In this document: in pieces, positions 45,640 through 54,635 of the stretch
Layout of the letters: every line of letters begins with the position of its first letter
Position numbering within the stretch: the first letter of the stretch is position 1
NCBI GenBank assembly: GCA_030447445.1
Contig: JAUJOW010000001.1
Location: 1-64,000, forward strand
Source of the DNA: Acidimicrobiales bacterium
Lineage (GTDB): Bacteria > Actinomycetota > Acidimicrobiia > Acidimicrobiales > Iamiaceae
DNA length: 64,000 nt
Direction of reading: 5' to 3'
Program-made: the position numbers and the translations under genes
Notes under the pieces: model-generated
Told to the model about the DNA's origin: nothing
Seen by the model: the letters and a program-made list of their open reading frames with translations, nothing else
Databases searched by the model: none

Positions 45640-47184
45640 TCAGCCCACCGAGGCGACGACCTGCGCGGCGGCCCGGCGGGCGGCGGTCATGCGGCGGGCG
45701 GCGGGGACGGCGGCGAGGAGGGCCCGGGCCTTGTTGTGGCACTCGAGGTCCTCGTGGGCAGCGACGCTGTCGGCCACGATCCCGGCCCCGGCCTGCACCG
45801 AGGCCCGCCCGTCGGGGCCGACGACCATGGTGCGGATGGCGATGGCCGTGTCGGTGTTGCCGCTGAAGTCGAGGTAGCCGACCACCCCTGCGTAGGGGCC
45901 CCGCTTGGTGGGCTCCAGCTCGTCGATCAGCTCCATGGCTCGCACCTTGGGTGCCCCCGAGACCGTTCCCGCCGGGAGCGTGGCCCGCAGCACGTCGATC
46001 GGCGTGCGTCCCTCGGCCAACTCCCCCGACACCTGCGAGGTCAGGTGCATCACGTGGCTGTAGCGCTCGAGGGTCATCATCTCGTCGACGGTCTCGGTGC
46101 CGAAGCGAACCACCCGGCCCACGTCGTTGCGGGCCAAGTCCAGGAGCATCACGTGCTCGGCCACCTCCTTCGGGTGCTCGAGCAGCTCCCCTCCGAGACG
46201 CCGGTCCTCCTCGTCGGTGCGGCCCCGGTAGCGGGTGCCGGCGATCGGCCGGGAGATCACCCGCCCGTCGAGCAGCTGCACCATGGGCTCGGGCGAGGCT
46301 CCCACCAGGGTCACCGACGGGTGGCGCACGAAGTACATGTACGGGCTCGGGTTGACCTGGCGGAGCACCCGGTACAGGTCGAAGGGGTCGGCGTCGAGGT
46401 CGAGGTCGAAGCGTTGCGCCAGCACGACCTGGAAGATGTCACCGGCGAAGATGTGCTCGCGAGCCGCCTCCACCGCCGCCGCGAAACCCGACCGGCCCAT
46501 GCTGGAACGGACATCGGGCAGCGGGTCGTCACCGTCGGGTGGCTCGAGGAGGGGCTCGGGGAGTGACCGGGCTCCGTCGAGGGCGAGCTGGTCGAGGCGG
46601 GCGACGGCGTCGTCGTACAGCCGGTCCAGCTCGTCGGCGCTCGGGTCGCCGAAGGCGTAGGCGTTGGCCACGAGCGTCACCCGCTGGCGCCAGTGGTCGA
46701 AGGCGGCCAGCTCGCCGATGACCGAGAGCACGGCGTCGGGGTGGCCCCGGTCGTCGGGCGGCATCGCCGGCAACCGCTCCACCTCCCGGACCACGTCGTA
46801 GCCGAGGAAGCCGACCAGGCCACCGTGCAACGGCGGGAGGTCGGGCAGCGACGGGGACCGGTACACCTCGAGCAAGGCCTCGACGGCGGCGAGCACGCCG
46901 GCATCGAGGGGGATCCCGGCCGGCAGGCGACCCCCGCTGACCTCCACGGTGCCGTCCCGACCGGTCAGGGTGGCGGCCGCCCGTCGACCCACGAACGACC
47001 ACCGGCTCCATCGCTCGCCGTGCTCGACCGACTCGAGCAGGAACCCCGGCTCGTCGGCCGGGCACAGCCGGGCGAAGGCGGCCACGGGAGTGATGAGGTC
47101 GGCCAGCAGGTGCCGCCACACGGGCACCACGGTGTGCTCCCGGGCCAGGGCCCGGAAGTCGTCCCTACTCGGTTGGGTCATCAC
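45640..47184 (-). CDS. trpE: Anthranilate synthase component I
   Basis: 514 residues; ATG 47184 overlaps the hisI stop (ATGA). Chorismate-binding features: LLESVEHGERWSRWSFVG (the tryptophan feedback-inhibition site region), IFQVVLAQRFDLDLDADPFDLYRVLRQVNPSPYMYF, GASPEPMVQLLDGRVISRPIAGTRYRG, ARNDVGRVVRFGTETVDEMMTLERYSHVMHLTSQV, AGTVSGAPKVRAMELIDELEPTKRGPYAG. It makes anthranilate with a glutaminase subunit (trpG) not in the window. Confidence 0.95.
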   Translation of the reverse strand: MMTQPSRDDFRALAREHTVVPVWRHLLADLITPVAAFARLCPADEPGFLLESVEHGERWSRWSFVGRRAAATLTGRDGTVEVSGGRLPAGIPLDAGVLAAVEALLEVYRSPSLPDLPPLHGGLVGFLGYDVVREVERLPAMPPDDRGHPDAVLSVIGELAAFDHWRQRVTLVANAYAFGDPSADELDRLYDDAVARLDQLALDGARSLPEPLLEPPDGDDPLPDVRSSMGRSGFAAAVEAAREHIFAGDIFQVVLAQRFDLDLDADPFDLYRVLRQVNPSPYMYFVRHPSVTLVGASPEPMVQLLDGRVISRPIAGTRYRGRTDEEDRRLGGELLEHPKEVAEHVMLLDLARNDVGRVVRFGTETVDEMMTLERYSHVMHLTSQVSGELAEGRTPIDVLRATLPAGTVSGAPKVRAMELIDELEPTKRGPYAGVVGYLDFSGNTDTAIAIRTMVVGPDGRASVQAGAGIVADSVAAHEDLECHNKARALLAAVPAARRMTAARRAAAQVVASVG

Positions 47185-47546
47185 TCGGTTGGGTCACCGA
47201 ACGACCGGGAGAAGCACGACCGGTCCCCGGTGTGGCAGGCCCCCCGCCCCTCCTGCTCGACCACGAACAGCAGGGTGTCGCCGTCGCAGTCGTAGTACGC
47301 CTCACGGACGAACTGCCGGTCCCCCGACGTGTCCCCCTTGCGCCACACCTCCTGGCGCGAGCGGCTCCAGAAGACGGTCCTGCCCTCGTCGAGGCTCATG
47401 CGCAGCGTGTCGGCGGTCATCCACCCCATCATCAGCACCAGCCCGGACCCGTGCTCCTGCACGATGGCCGGCACCAGGCCGTCGGCGTTGTAGGTGACGG
47501 CGGCGAGGTCCTCGTCGCGCGCCGCGATCGGGGTGACGGTGGGCAT
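47181..47546 (-). CDS. hisI: Phosphoribosyl-AMP cyclohydrolase
   Basis: 121 residues from ATG 47546. It has TYNADGLVPAIVQEHGSGLVLMMGWM, TVFWSRSRQEVWRKGDTSGDRQFV, DCDGDTLLFVVEQEGRGACHTGDRSCF with the zinc and magnesium ligands (DCDGD and cysteines). Third step of histidine synthesis. Overlaps trpE, linking his and trp transcription as in M. tuberculosis. The fused HisE part is absent. Confidence 0.95.
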   Translation of the reverse strand: MPTVTPIAARDEDLAAVTYNADGLVPAIVQEHGSGLVLMMGWMTADTLRMSLDEGRTVFWSRSRQEVWRKGDTSGDRQFVREAYYDCDGDTLLFVVEQEGRGACHTGDRSCFSRSFGDPTE

Positions 47547-47592
47547 GGGGTCATCGTAGGGGTGGGGTCCGAGCTCGCCCCAGCCATTCCGA

Positions 47593-47934
47593 TCACAGGT
47601 AGAGGCCGGTCGAGCCCTCCTCCAGGCGCTTGGCGGCCACGGCGTGCACGTCCCGCTCCCGCAGGATGACGTAGTCCTCGCCCCGCACCTCGACCTCGTA
47701 TCGATCCGAGGGGTTGAACAAGACGTTGTCGCCCACCTCGACGGTGCGCACGTGGGGACCGGCGGCCACCACCTCGGCCCAGGCCAGCCGCTTGGCCATC
47801 TCGGCGGTGGCGGGGATGAGGATGCCGCCGGATGACCGCCGCTCCGAGTCGGCTTCGAGCTTGACCAGGAGCCGGTCGTTCAGCATCTTGACGGGGAGCT
47901 TGTCGTCGCGACCGTTCGGCCCGGCATCGATCAC
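47593..47934 (-). CDS. GroES-like co-chaperonin
   Basis: 113 residues from GTG 47934; an internal ATG ([10 protein letters not shown]) at 47886 may be the real start. GroES fold: [82 protein letters not shown]. The mobile loop (SGGILIP) is present. No groEL is adjacent. It sits between hisF and hisI in the his operon, unusual for a chaperonin gene; probably a paralogue of a main GroES elsewhere. Confidence 0.8.
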   Translation of the reverse strand: MIDAGPNGRDDKLPVKMLNDRLLVKLEADSERRSSGGILIPATAEMAKRLAWAEVVAAGPHVRTVEVGDNVLFNPSDRYEVEVRGEDYVILRERDVHAVAAKRLEEGSTGLYL

Positions 47935-47979
47935 CGGGCAAACGCTACCGGGCCCGCTGCCGGGGCCACGACCGGCGGC

Positions 47980-48753
47980 TCAGGCGGGGCGCACGGTCAC
48001 GCCCCGCCCGGCCATGGCCGCCTTCGCCTCGGCCACGGTGTGCTCGCCGAAGTGGAATATCGACGCCGCCAGCACGGCGTCGGCTCGGCCTTCGAGCACG
48101 CCTTCGGCCAGGTGGTCGAGGGTGCCGACACCGCCGCTGGCGATGACCGGGACCCCCACGGCGTCGCTCACCGCCGCCGTCAGCTCCAGGTCGAAGCCGT
48201 CCCTCGTGCCGTCGCGGTCCATGGAGGTGAGGAGTATCTCCCCGGCTCCCCGGCGAGCGGCGTCGCTGGCCCACCCCACGGCATCCAGGCCGGTCGGCGT
48301 GCGCCCGCCGTGGGTGAACACCTCCCACCCGGCGAGGGGGTCATCGGGCCGGCGACGGCGGGCATCGATGGCCACGACCACGCACTGGGCGCCGAACTCG
48401 GTGGCGATGTCACCGACCAGGTCGGGCCGGGCCACGGCGGCGGTGTTGACCCCCACCTTGTCGGCCCCGGCCCGGAGCAGCCGGCGGGCATCGTCGACGG
48501 TGCGGATGCCGCCGCCGACCGTGAAGGGTATGAAGACGGCCTCGGCCGTGCGCGTGGCCAGGTCGACGATGGTGTGGCGATCGTCGGACGACGCGGTGAT
48601 GTCGAGGAACACGAGCTCGTCGGCGCCGTCGGCGTCGTAGCGGGCGGCCAGCTCCACGGGGTCGCCGGCGTCGCGCAGACCCAGGAAGTTCACGCCCTTC
48701 ACCACCCGGCCGGCGTCCACGTCGAGACAGGGGATCACCCGGGCCGCCCGCAT
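47980..48753 (-). CDS. hisF: Imidazole glycerol phosphate synthase subunit HisF
   Basis: 257 residues from ATG 48753, coupled to hisA by [60 protein letters not shown] is the HisF start with catalytic Asp; also [44 protein letters not shown] and [13 protein letters not shown]. Forms the cyclase half of the glutamine-dependent complex with HisH. Confidence 0.97.
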   Translation of the reverse strand: MRAARVIPCLDVDAGRVVKGVNFLGLRDAGDPVELAARYDADGADELVFLDITASSDDRHTIVDLATRTAEAVFIPFTVGGGIRTVDDARRLLRAGADKVGVNTAAVARPDLVGDIATEFGAQCVVVAIDARRRRPDDPLAGWEVFTHGGRTPTGLDAVGWASDAARRGAGEILLTSMDRDGTRDGFDLELTAAVSDAVGVPVIASGGVGTLDHLAEGVLEGRADAVLAASIFHFGEHTVAEAKAAMAGRGVTVRPA

Positions 48754-49487
48754 CAGGCGCTCGCGGCGGCGGTGAGAGCGGCGTCGATGGTGAAGACCCC
48801 GTCGTAGAGCGCCTTGCCGACGATGGCGCCGGCCAGGCGGCGGCCGCCGACGTCGAGGGCGGCGAGCGCCCTGAGGTGCTCGAGGGTGCCCACCCCACCG
48901 GAGGCGATCACGTCGACCTCGGTGGCCTCCAGCAGGCGCGACAACCCGTCGAGGTCGGGTCCGGCCAGCGTCCCGTCGACGGCGATCTGGGTGACGACCA
49001 GCGCCGCCACCCCGGCGTCCGCCAGCTCGCGGGCGGCGTCGACCAGCTCCCGGCCCGAGCTCGACACCCAGCCCCGGACCGCCACCTCGGCGCCCCGCAC
49101 GTCGAGTCCCAGGGCGACCCGTCCGGGGTGGGCGGCGGCCAGTCTCCGCAGGAACGCAGGGTCCTCGACCGCCGCCGTGCCCACCACCACCCGGGCCACG
49201 CCGGCGTCGAGAAGGGCGCCGGCGGCGGCCTCGTCCCGGATGCCGCCCCCGGCCTGCACCCGAGCGGCGATCCCGGCGGCGATGGCGGCGACGACGGGCC
49301 GGTTCACCGGCTCACCGGTCCGGGCGGCGTCGAGGTCGACGACGTGCACCCACTCGCAGCCGGCGTCGGCGAACGACCTGGCCTGGGCGACGGGATCATC
49401 GCCGTAGACGGTCTCGGCGTCGAAGTCCCCCCGCACCAGCCGGACGCAGCGCCCGTCTCGGATGTCGACGGCGGGCAACAGCACCAT
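48753..49487 (-). CDS. hisA: Phosphoribosylformimino-5-aminoimidazole carboxamide ribotide isomerase
   Basis: 244 residues from ATG 49487, coupled to hisH (TGATG). The start [31 protein letters not shown], then [55 protein letters not shown] and [13 protein letters not shown] are HisA/PriA marks. PriA-type enzymes also do the TrpF reaction; since trpF is present here, HisA may be monofunctional. Confidence 0.95.
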   Translation of the reverse strand: MVLLPAVDIRDGRCVRLVRGDFDAETVYGDDPVAQARSFADAGCEWVHVVDLDAARTGEPVNRPVVAAIAAGIAARVQAGGGIRDEAAAGALLDAGVARVVVGTAAVEDPAFLRRLAAAHPGRVALGLDVRGAEVAVRGWVSSSGRELVDAARELADAGVAALVVTQIAVDGTLAGPDLDGLSRLLEATEVDVIASGGVGTLEHLRALAALDVGGRRLAGAIVGKALYDGVFTIDAALTAAASA

Positions 49488-50128
49488 CAGGCGGCCACGG
49501 TGCGCTGGCAGCACCGGGCGAAGTTGGCCAGCAGGGCCAGGCCGTTGGCGCCGGACTTCTCGGGGTGGAACTGGGTGGCAACCACGGGACCGTGGGCGAC
49601 CGCCGCCACCACGCTGCCGCTGTAGTGGCAGGTGGCGATGGCGTGGCCGGGATCGTCGGGCGCGAAGGAGTGGACGAAGTACATCCACGGGTCGGGAGGG
49701 AGGTCGGCGAGGAGCGGGTGTGGCGCCACCTCCCGGAGCCGGTTCCACTGCATCTGCGGGTGCTTCGGGCCCGGTGGCAGCCGGCGCACCAGGCCGCTGA
49801 GCACGCCCAGACCCTCGACCCCGGGGTCCTCCTCGGAGCCGTCGTAGAGCAGTTGCATCCCGACGCAGATGCCGAGGAAGGGACGCCCCGAGCCGGCGGC
49901 GGCGACCGCCACGTCGGCCAGGCCGGTCCGGTGCAGCGCCGCCATGCAGCGGCCGAAGGCGCCCACCCCGGGCAACACCACCCCGGCGGCGTCGGCCACC
50001 ACGGCGGCATCGGCGGTCAGGCGGGCGTCGGCCCCGACCCGCTCGAGCGCCTTCTGGGCCGAGCGCAGGTTGCCGATGCCGTAGTCGAGCACGGCCACGA
50101 GCGGCCGGTCGGTCTCACCCACCGACAT
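49487..50128 (-). CDS. hisH: Imidazole glycerol phosphate synthase subunit HisH
   Basis: 213 residues from ATG 50128. Class I glutamine amidotransferase: AVLDYGIGNLRSAQKALERVG, VVLPGVGAFGRCMAAL, the nucleophile cysteine in FLGICVGMQLLYDGS, and the His-Glu pair in VVATQFHPEKSG. Supplies ammonia to HisF. Confidence 0.96.
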   Translation of the reverse strand: MSVGETDRPLVAVLDYGIGNLRSAQKALERVGADARLTADAAVVADAAGVVLPGVGAFGRCMAALHRTGLADVAVAAAGSGRPFLGICVGMQLLYDGSEEDPGVEGLGVLSGLVRRLPPGPKHPQMQWNRLREVAPHPLLADLPPDPWMYFVHSFAPDDPGHAIATCHYSGSVVAAVAHGPVVATQFHPEKSGANGLALLANFARCCQRTVAA

Positions 50129-50132
50129 CCAC

Positions 50133-50729
50133 CTACAGCGACCCCTTGGTCGACGGCACCCCCGTGCCCTCCACCCGGACGGCGTCGCGCAGGCAGCGGG
50201 ACACCCCCTTGAACGTGGCCTCGACCACGTGGTGGGTGTTGCGGCCGGCCCTGCGGCTCACGTGGAGGGTGATGCCGGCGGCAACGGCGAACGAGGTCCA
50301 GAAGTGCTCGGCCATCTCGGGGTTGAACGGGGGGTCGCCGAGGGGCAGGACCTCCCCGAAGGGCACGTCGTAGGCGACGTGGGGCCGGCCGGACAGGTCC
50401 ACGGCCACCTCGATGAGGGCCTCGTCCAGGGGGTACAGGCCGCTCGCGAACCGGCGTACGCCGGCCTTGTCGCCCAGCGCCTCCCGGAACGTCTCCCCGA
50501 AGAGGATCCCGACGTCCTCGACGGTGTGGTGGGCATCGACGCGCAGGTCGCCCTCGGCGTCCAGGGCCAGGTCGAAGCCGCCGTGACGGCCGATCTGGTC
50601 GAGCATGTGGTCGAAGAAGGGCAGGCCGGTGGTGGCTTCCACGGTGCCGGTGGGTCCGTCGAGGTCGAGGGCGATGGTGATCGCCGTCTCCCTCGTGGTG
50701 CGGCTGCGGGTAGCCGATCGGGTCGTCAC
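50133..50729 (-). CDS. hisB: Imidazoleglycerol-phosphate dehydratase
   Basis: 198 residues from GTG 50729 (GTGA overlap with hisC). GLPFFDHMLDQIGRHGGFDL, DLRVDAHHTVEDVGILFGETFREALGDK, FNPEMAEHFWTSFAVAAGITLHV and GRNTHHVVEATFKGVSRCLRDAV contain the metal-binding histidines and glutamates. Monofunctional, without the phosphatase domain of the E. coli protein. Confidence 0.97.
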   Translation of the reverse strand: MTTRSATRSRTTRETAITIALDLDGPTGTVEATTGLPFFDHMLDQIGRHGGFDLALDAEGDLRVDAHHTVEDVGILFGETFREALGDKAGVRRFASGLYPLDEALIEVAVDLSGRPHVAYDVPFGEVLPLGDPPFNPEMAEHFWTSFAVAAGITLHVSRRAGRNTHHVVEATFKGVSRCLRDAVRVEGTGVPSTKGSL

Positions 50730-51811
50730 CCGAGCACCTCGGCCAGCGCGGCGAGGAAGGCGTCGTCCTCGGCCCGGGTTCCGATGGTGACCCGCAAGCA
50801 GTCGTCCAGTCGGGGCCACGAGGCGCAGTTGCGTACCAGCACCGACCGGTCGAGCAGGCCCTGCCACACCGTCTCCCCCCGGCGCGTCCGGGGCCGGAAC
50901 AGCACGAAGTTGGCCCCCGACGGCCACACGTCGACGTCGAGGCCGCCGAGGACGGCGACCACTCGCCCCCGCTCCTCGATCACCTCGGCCACCCTGGCCT
51001 CCATCTCGTCGCGGTACTCGAGGGCCAGGCGACCGGCCGCCTGCTTCACCACGTCGAGGTGGTAGGGCAGCACGACCTTCTCGAGGTCGGCCACGAGCCA
51101 GGCCGGGCCGACCAGGTAGCCGAGCCGGGCGCCGGCCATCGACCACGTCTTGGAGTAGGTGCGGGTGACGGCGAGGGGCGTGCCGTCGTCGACGACGGCC
51201 AGCGCCGACCACGGGGCGAACTGCCCGTAGGCCTCGTCCACCACCACCAGACCCGGTGCCATGTCGACCACGGACCGGACCGTCTCCTCGGTCTCCACAC
51301 CGCCGGTGGGGTTGTTGGGCGAGCACAGGAACGTGATGGCCGGCTCGGCGGTGGCGAGCACCCGGCCGACCTCTTCGAGGTCGAGGGCGAGGTCGTCGGT
51401 GCGCTCCCCCACCGCCACATCGGTGCCGGTGATGCGGGCGATGTGGGAGTGGAGGGCGTAGGTGGGCTCGAAGGTGGCGGCGGTGCGCCCGGCGCCGCCG
51501 TAGGCCAGGAGCAGCGTCTGGAGGACCTCGTTCGAACCGTTGGCCGCCAGCACCTGCTCGGGGCCGACGGCGTGCAGCTCGCCGATGGCCCGGCGGAGGC
51601 CCAGCGCCGCCCGGTCGGGGTAGCGGTGCCAGGCCACGTCGGCCAGCTCGGCGGCCAGCGCCTCCCGCCATGCCGCCGGGGGCGGGTGGGGCGACTCGTT
51701 GGTGTTGAGGCGCACCGCGACGTCGACCTGGGGCGAGTGGTAGCCGTCCATCAGGGCCACGTCGTCGCGGGGCGACAGCGGGGGGCGCACGGTGGGCTGG
51801 GCGGGGGTCAT
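50726..51811 (-). CDS. hisC: Histidinol-phosphate aminotransferase
   Basis: 361 residues from ATG 51811 (ATGA overlap with hisD). VRLNTNESPHPPP, HRYPDRAALGLRRAIGELHAV, VLAANGSNEVLQTLLLAYGG, FLCSPNNPTGGV, VVVDEAYGQFAPWSAL and the PLP lysine in RTYSKTWSMAGARLGYLVGP are present. Converts imidazole acetol phosphate to histidinol phosphate. Confidence 0.96.
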   Translation of the reverse strand: MTPAQPTVRPPLSPRDDVALMDGYHSPQVDVAVRLNTNESPHPPPAAWREALAAELADVAWHRYPDRAALGLRRAIGELHAVGPEQVLAANGSNEVLQTLLLAYGGAGRTAATFEPTYALHSHIARITGTDVAVGERTDDLALDLEEVGRVLATAEPAITFLCSPNNPTGGVETEETVRSVVDMAPGLVVVDEAYGQFAPWSALAVVDDGTPLAVTRTYSKTWSMAGARLGYLVGPAWLVADLEKVVLPYHLDVVKQAAGRLALEYRDEMEARVAEVIEERGRVVAVLGGLDVDVWPSGANFVLFRPRTRRGETVWQGLLDRSVLVRNCASWPRLDDCLRVTIGTRAEDDAFLAALAEVLG

Positions 51812-53097
51812 GCCACCTCCGAGCGGCGGCGTACGGAGTCGGCGTGGGCGTCGAGCCCCTCGGCAACGGCCAGCGCCTCGACGTGGGGAGCGACCCGTGC
51901 GAGTGCCTCGCCGTCGAGGGTGACGACGTGGACGTCCTTGGTGAAGTCGGCCACGGTCAGGGCCGAGGAGAACCGGGCCGAGCCGTCGGTGGGCAGCACG
52001 TGGCTCGGACCGGCCACGTAGTCCCCGACCGACGCCGGCGACCACGGTCCGCAGAAGACGGCCCCGGCGTGGCGGATGCCGGCCAGGAGAGCGGCCGGGT
52101 CGGCGGTGAGCAGCTCGAGGTGCTCGGGGGCGATGCGGTTGGCCACCTCGATGGCCTGCCCCGGCCCGTCCACCAGCACGGCGTAGCCACCCCCCGCGAA
52201 GGTGGCCTCGATCTCGGCTCGTCGAGGCGATCGCGCCACCTGGGTGGCGATCTCGGCGCCGATGGCGTCGGCCGCCTCCTCGGACCAGGTGACCAGCCAG
52301 GCCAGGCCGCCGGGGCCGTGCTCGGCCTGGACGATGACGTCGACGGCGGCCAGGGGGACCGGCGCCGTGCCGTCGACCACGACCACGACCTCGGAGGGGC
52401 CGGCGAAGGCCGACGGCACACCCACCCGGCCCTCCCCCGCCACCATGCGCTTGGCGAGTGCGACGTGGACGCTGCCGGGCCCGACGATCACGTCCACCGG
52501 GCGGATCGACTGGCTGCCGTAGGCCATGGCGGCGATGGCCTGGGCGCCACCGACGCGGTAGAGCTCGTCCACCCCGGCCACCGCCGCCGCCGCCAGGGTG
52601 ACGTCGGGGACGGTGCCGGTGCCATCCGGCGGCACGCACACCACCACCTCCGGCACCCCCGCCACCCGGGCCGGGATGGCGGTCATGAGCACTGTGCTCG
52701 GGTAGCGGGCCCGGCCCCCGGGCACGTAGCACCCGGCCCGGTCGACGGACCGGCGCAAGGTCTCGATGACGATGCCGTCGCGCTCGTAGGAGGCGTCGGG
52801 CAACCGCTGGTGGCGGTGGAAGTCCTCAATGCCCTCGGCGGCGGCGACCAGCGCCGTGGCCACGGTGGGATCGATCCGGTCGAGGGCGGCAGCGAGGTCG
52901 CCGGTGGGCACCCGAAGGTCGTCGAGGGCGACGCCGTCGAACCGCTCGGTCAGCTCCCGGAGGGCCTGGTCACCCCGGGCCCGCACGTCGGCCAGGATGG
53001 CGGCCACGGCGGCCGTCGGCTCATCCCCGCCGCTCTGGGGGCGAGGCAGCCGCCCGTCCAGGTCGGTGACGCCGCGGAGGTCGAGTCGCTCCAGCAT
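51808..53097 (-). CDS. hisD: Histidinol dehydrogenase
   Basis: 429 residues from ATG 53097. AGCYVPGGRARYPSTVLMTAIPARVAGV, ALAKRMVAGEGRVGVPSAFAGPSEVVVV, DVIVQAEHGPGGLAWLVT, RIAPEHLELLT and AVFCGPWSPASVGDYVAGPSHVLPTDGSARF cover the family motifs including the zinc-binding residues (Gln-His pair). Oxidises histidinol to histidine. First gene of the his-trp region; no leader peptide was found. Confidence 0.96.
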   Translation of the reverse strand: MLERLDLRGVTDLDGRLPRPQSGGDEPTAAVAAILADVRARGDQALRELTERFDGVALDDLRVPTGDLAAALDRIDPTVATALVAAAEGIEDFHRHQRLPDASYERDGIVIETLRRSVDRAGCYVPGGRARYPSTVLMTAIPARVAGVPEVVVCVPPDGTGTVPDVTLAAAAVAGVDELYRVGGAQAIAAMAYGSQSIRPVDVIVGPGSVHVALAKRMVAGEGRVGVPSAFAGPSEVVVVVDGTAPVPLAAVDVIVQAEHGPGGLAWLVTWSEEAADAIGAEIATQVARSPRRAEIEATFAGGGYAVLVDGPGQAIEVANRIAPEHLELLTADPAALLAGIRHAGAVFCGPWSPASVGDYVAGPSHVLPTDGSARFSSALTVADFTKDVHVVTLDGEALARVAPHVEALAVAEGLDAHADSVRRRSEVA

Positions 53098-53154
53098 GGG
53101 GTGGTCAACCTACCGGCCGCCACCCGACGGTCCCGAGTCGGTTCCCGCAGTGGC

Positions 53155-53176
53155 GGCGAATCGACGCCGATTCGCC
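53155..53176. repeat. Palindromic repeat GGCGAATC...GATTCGCC, copy 2
   Basis: Same hairpin as at 45119: GGCGAATC (53155-53162) and GATTCGCC (53169-53176) around GACGCC, within an identical 28-base block starting at 53150. It lies between the SRPBCC gene and hisD, with the 17-base hairpin at 53258 further upstream. Confidence 0.65.
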
Positions 53177-53257
53177 GGACCCATCGGTCGGACTCACGCC
53201 CCCCGAACCCGAGGGTCCCACCCGCTGGACCCGGCCTCCACCAACCCGTGGGCCCCA

Positions 53258-53274
53258 CCCTCGGAAGCCGAGGG
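53258..53274. repeat. 17-base perfect hairpin (CCCTCGG-AAG-CCGAGGG), copy 3
   Basis: Identical to copies at 29028 and 38997, in flanks GGGCCCCA and GGGCCCG nearly the same as copy 1. It lies 27 bases past the SRPBCC stop. Confidence 0.65.
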
Positions 53275-53300
53275 CCCGAACCCGCAGGACCGGCGCCGGG

Positions 53301-53744
53301 TCAGGAGCCGGCGACGCAGTCGAGGAGGCGTTGGCGGGACCGGTGGATCTCGTCGCCGAGCAGGTGCTCGATCACTGGACCCCACAGGGCACCGCCGTAG
53401 TGGAGGTGCATGGTCAACCGGCTCCCCGTCTCGGTGGGGGCGACGGCGGCGTCGAGCACCCACGGCGCGTGAGACCGGCCGTCGTGGTCCCGCCGCTCGA
53501 AGCGCACGCGCTCGGGCGGGCGATGGTCGGTGCGCACCATGCGCAGGCGCTTGGACCGGGACAGGGGACCCAGGCGGCCGCGGAGGTCCACCGACCACGC
53601 CGGCCCGGCGTCACCGGCCGCGACGTCGACCGGCTCGGCCCGGGCCACGATGTCGAGCCAGCGGGGGTACCGGTCGAGCTCGCCGACCCAGGCGAACAGC
53701 TCCGACGGCCCGCAGGGCGCATCGAGCTCGGCGGTGACGTCCAC
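53301..53744 (-). CDS. SRPBCC (polyketide cyclase/START-like) family protein
   Basis: 147 residues from GTG 53744. Pattern of a SRPBCC/Polyketide_cyc2 protein: VTAELDAPCGPSELFAWVGELDRYPRWLDIVARAEPV, then RVRFERRDHDGRSHAPWVLDAAVAPTETGSRLTMHLHYGGALWGPVIEHLLGDEIHRSRQRLLDCV. The fold binds hydrophobic ligands; no function can be assigned. Separated from thiZ by the repeats at 53755-53832, so probably its own transcription unit. Confidence 0.75.
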   Translation of the reverse strand: MDVTAELDAPCGPSELFAWVGELDRYPRWLDIVARAEPVDVAAGDAGPAWSVDLRGRLGPLSRSKRLRMVRTDHRPPERVRFERRDHDGRSHAPWVLDAAVAPTETGSRLTMHLHYGGALWGPVIEHLLGDEIHRSRQRLLDCVAGS

Positions 53745-53754
53745 CGCCCCAGTT

Positions 53755-53832
53755 TGACAGTGGCCGCCGGAGGCGGTCGCGACCAGGGTGGTGGGTGGGG
53801 TCGGTGGACGTGTGACCGTCGGAGGCGGTCGC
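53755..53832. repeat. Pair of palindromic repeats (family with 23835-23913)
   Basis: TGACAGTGGCCGCCGGAGG... at 53755 and GTGACCGTCGGAGGCGGTCGC at 53812-53832, about 57 bases apart, with spacer GGTGGGTGGGGTCGG followed by GGACGTG. This matches the arrangement at 23835-23913. It lies between the SRPBCC start and the thiZ end. Confidence 0.6.
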
Positions 53833-53843
53833 AACAGCCGCTT

Positions 53844-54635
53844 CTATCCGCCCAGGGCGGCGAGTACCCGGCGACGCATGCGCACGAAGGCGGCGTCGCC
53901 GATCAGGTCCGCCGTCCGAGGGCGTGGGAACCCCACCTCGACCGTGTCCACCACCCGGCCCGGGCGGGGGGAGAGCACGTGCACCCGGTCCGACAGCGTC
54001 AAGGCCTCCTCGACGTCGTGGGTGACGAAGAGCACCGAACGGCGGTCGTGCAGCCACACCGTCTCCAGCCAGGCGTACATGCGACGGCGGGTGATGGCGT
54101 CGAGCGCACCAAAGGGCTCGTCGAGCAGCAGCACCTGGCGGTCGAGCAGGAAGGTGCGCAGCAAGGCCACCCGTTGGCGCATGCCGCCGCTCAGCTCCTC
54201 GGGCCACGCCCGCTCGAACCCGGCGAGGCCGAACCGCTCGAGCAGCGGCACGGCCCTCGTTCGGGCCTCGGCCGGGGCCGTCCCGTGCAGCTCCGCGCCC
54301 AGGGTGGCGTTGTCGAGGGTCCGCCGCCACGGCAGCAGGAGGTCCTTCTGGGGCATGTACGCCGTACGACCGGGCCGGCCGATCACCGTCTCGCCGCCGA
54401 CCTCGGCGGCACCGGCGGTGGGCACGAGCACCCCTGCCAACACCTTCAACAGGGTGCTCTTACCGCACCCGCTCGGCCCCACCAGGCTCACGAACTCGGC
54501 CGGTCCCACCGCCACATCCACCCCGGCGAGGGCGGGTACGCCGCCCGACCGGGCATCGCCCCGGCCGTCTCCGCCGAACCGGTGGATCAGGCCTCTGACC
54601 TCTGCGGCCGGTGACCCCGCTGGCGTGGTGCTCAG
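53844..54635 (-). CDS. thiZ: ABC transporter ATP-binding protein, thiamine-precursor type (ThiZ-like)
   Basis: About 263 residues. Walker A VGPSGCGKSTLLKVLAG, the Q-loop YMPQKDLLLPWRRTLDN, signature LSGGMRQRVALLRTFL, Walker B VLLLDEPFGALDAITRRRMYAWLE and the switch histidine FVTHDVEEAL are complete; it belongs to the nitrate/taurine/thiamine-precursor family. The start is unclear: a CTG at 54635 overlaps the thiY stop (CTGA) and no ATG or GTG fits. Last gene of the riboswitch-controlled operon. Confidence 0.88.
   Translation of the reverse strand: MSTTPAGSPAAEVRGLIHRFGGDGRGDARSGGVPALAGVDVAVGPAEFVSLVGPSGCGKSTLLKVLAGVLVPTAGAAEVGGETVIGRPGRTAYMPQKDLLLPWRRTLDNATLGAELHGTAPAEARTRAVPLLERFGLAGFERAWPEELSGGMRQRVALLRTFLLDRQVLLLDEPFGALDAITRRRMYAWLETVWLHDRRSVLFVTHDVEEALTLSDRVHVLSPRPGRVVDTVEVGFPRPRTADLIGDAAFVRMRRRVLAALGG

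Noticed and set aside
53098-53300. A histidine attenuator or T-box upstream of hisD
   Set aside because: The gap holds hairpins, but no run of histidine codons in a short frame and no T-box consensus; the hairpins match repeat families found elsewhere.
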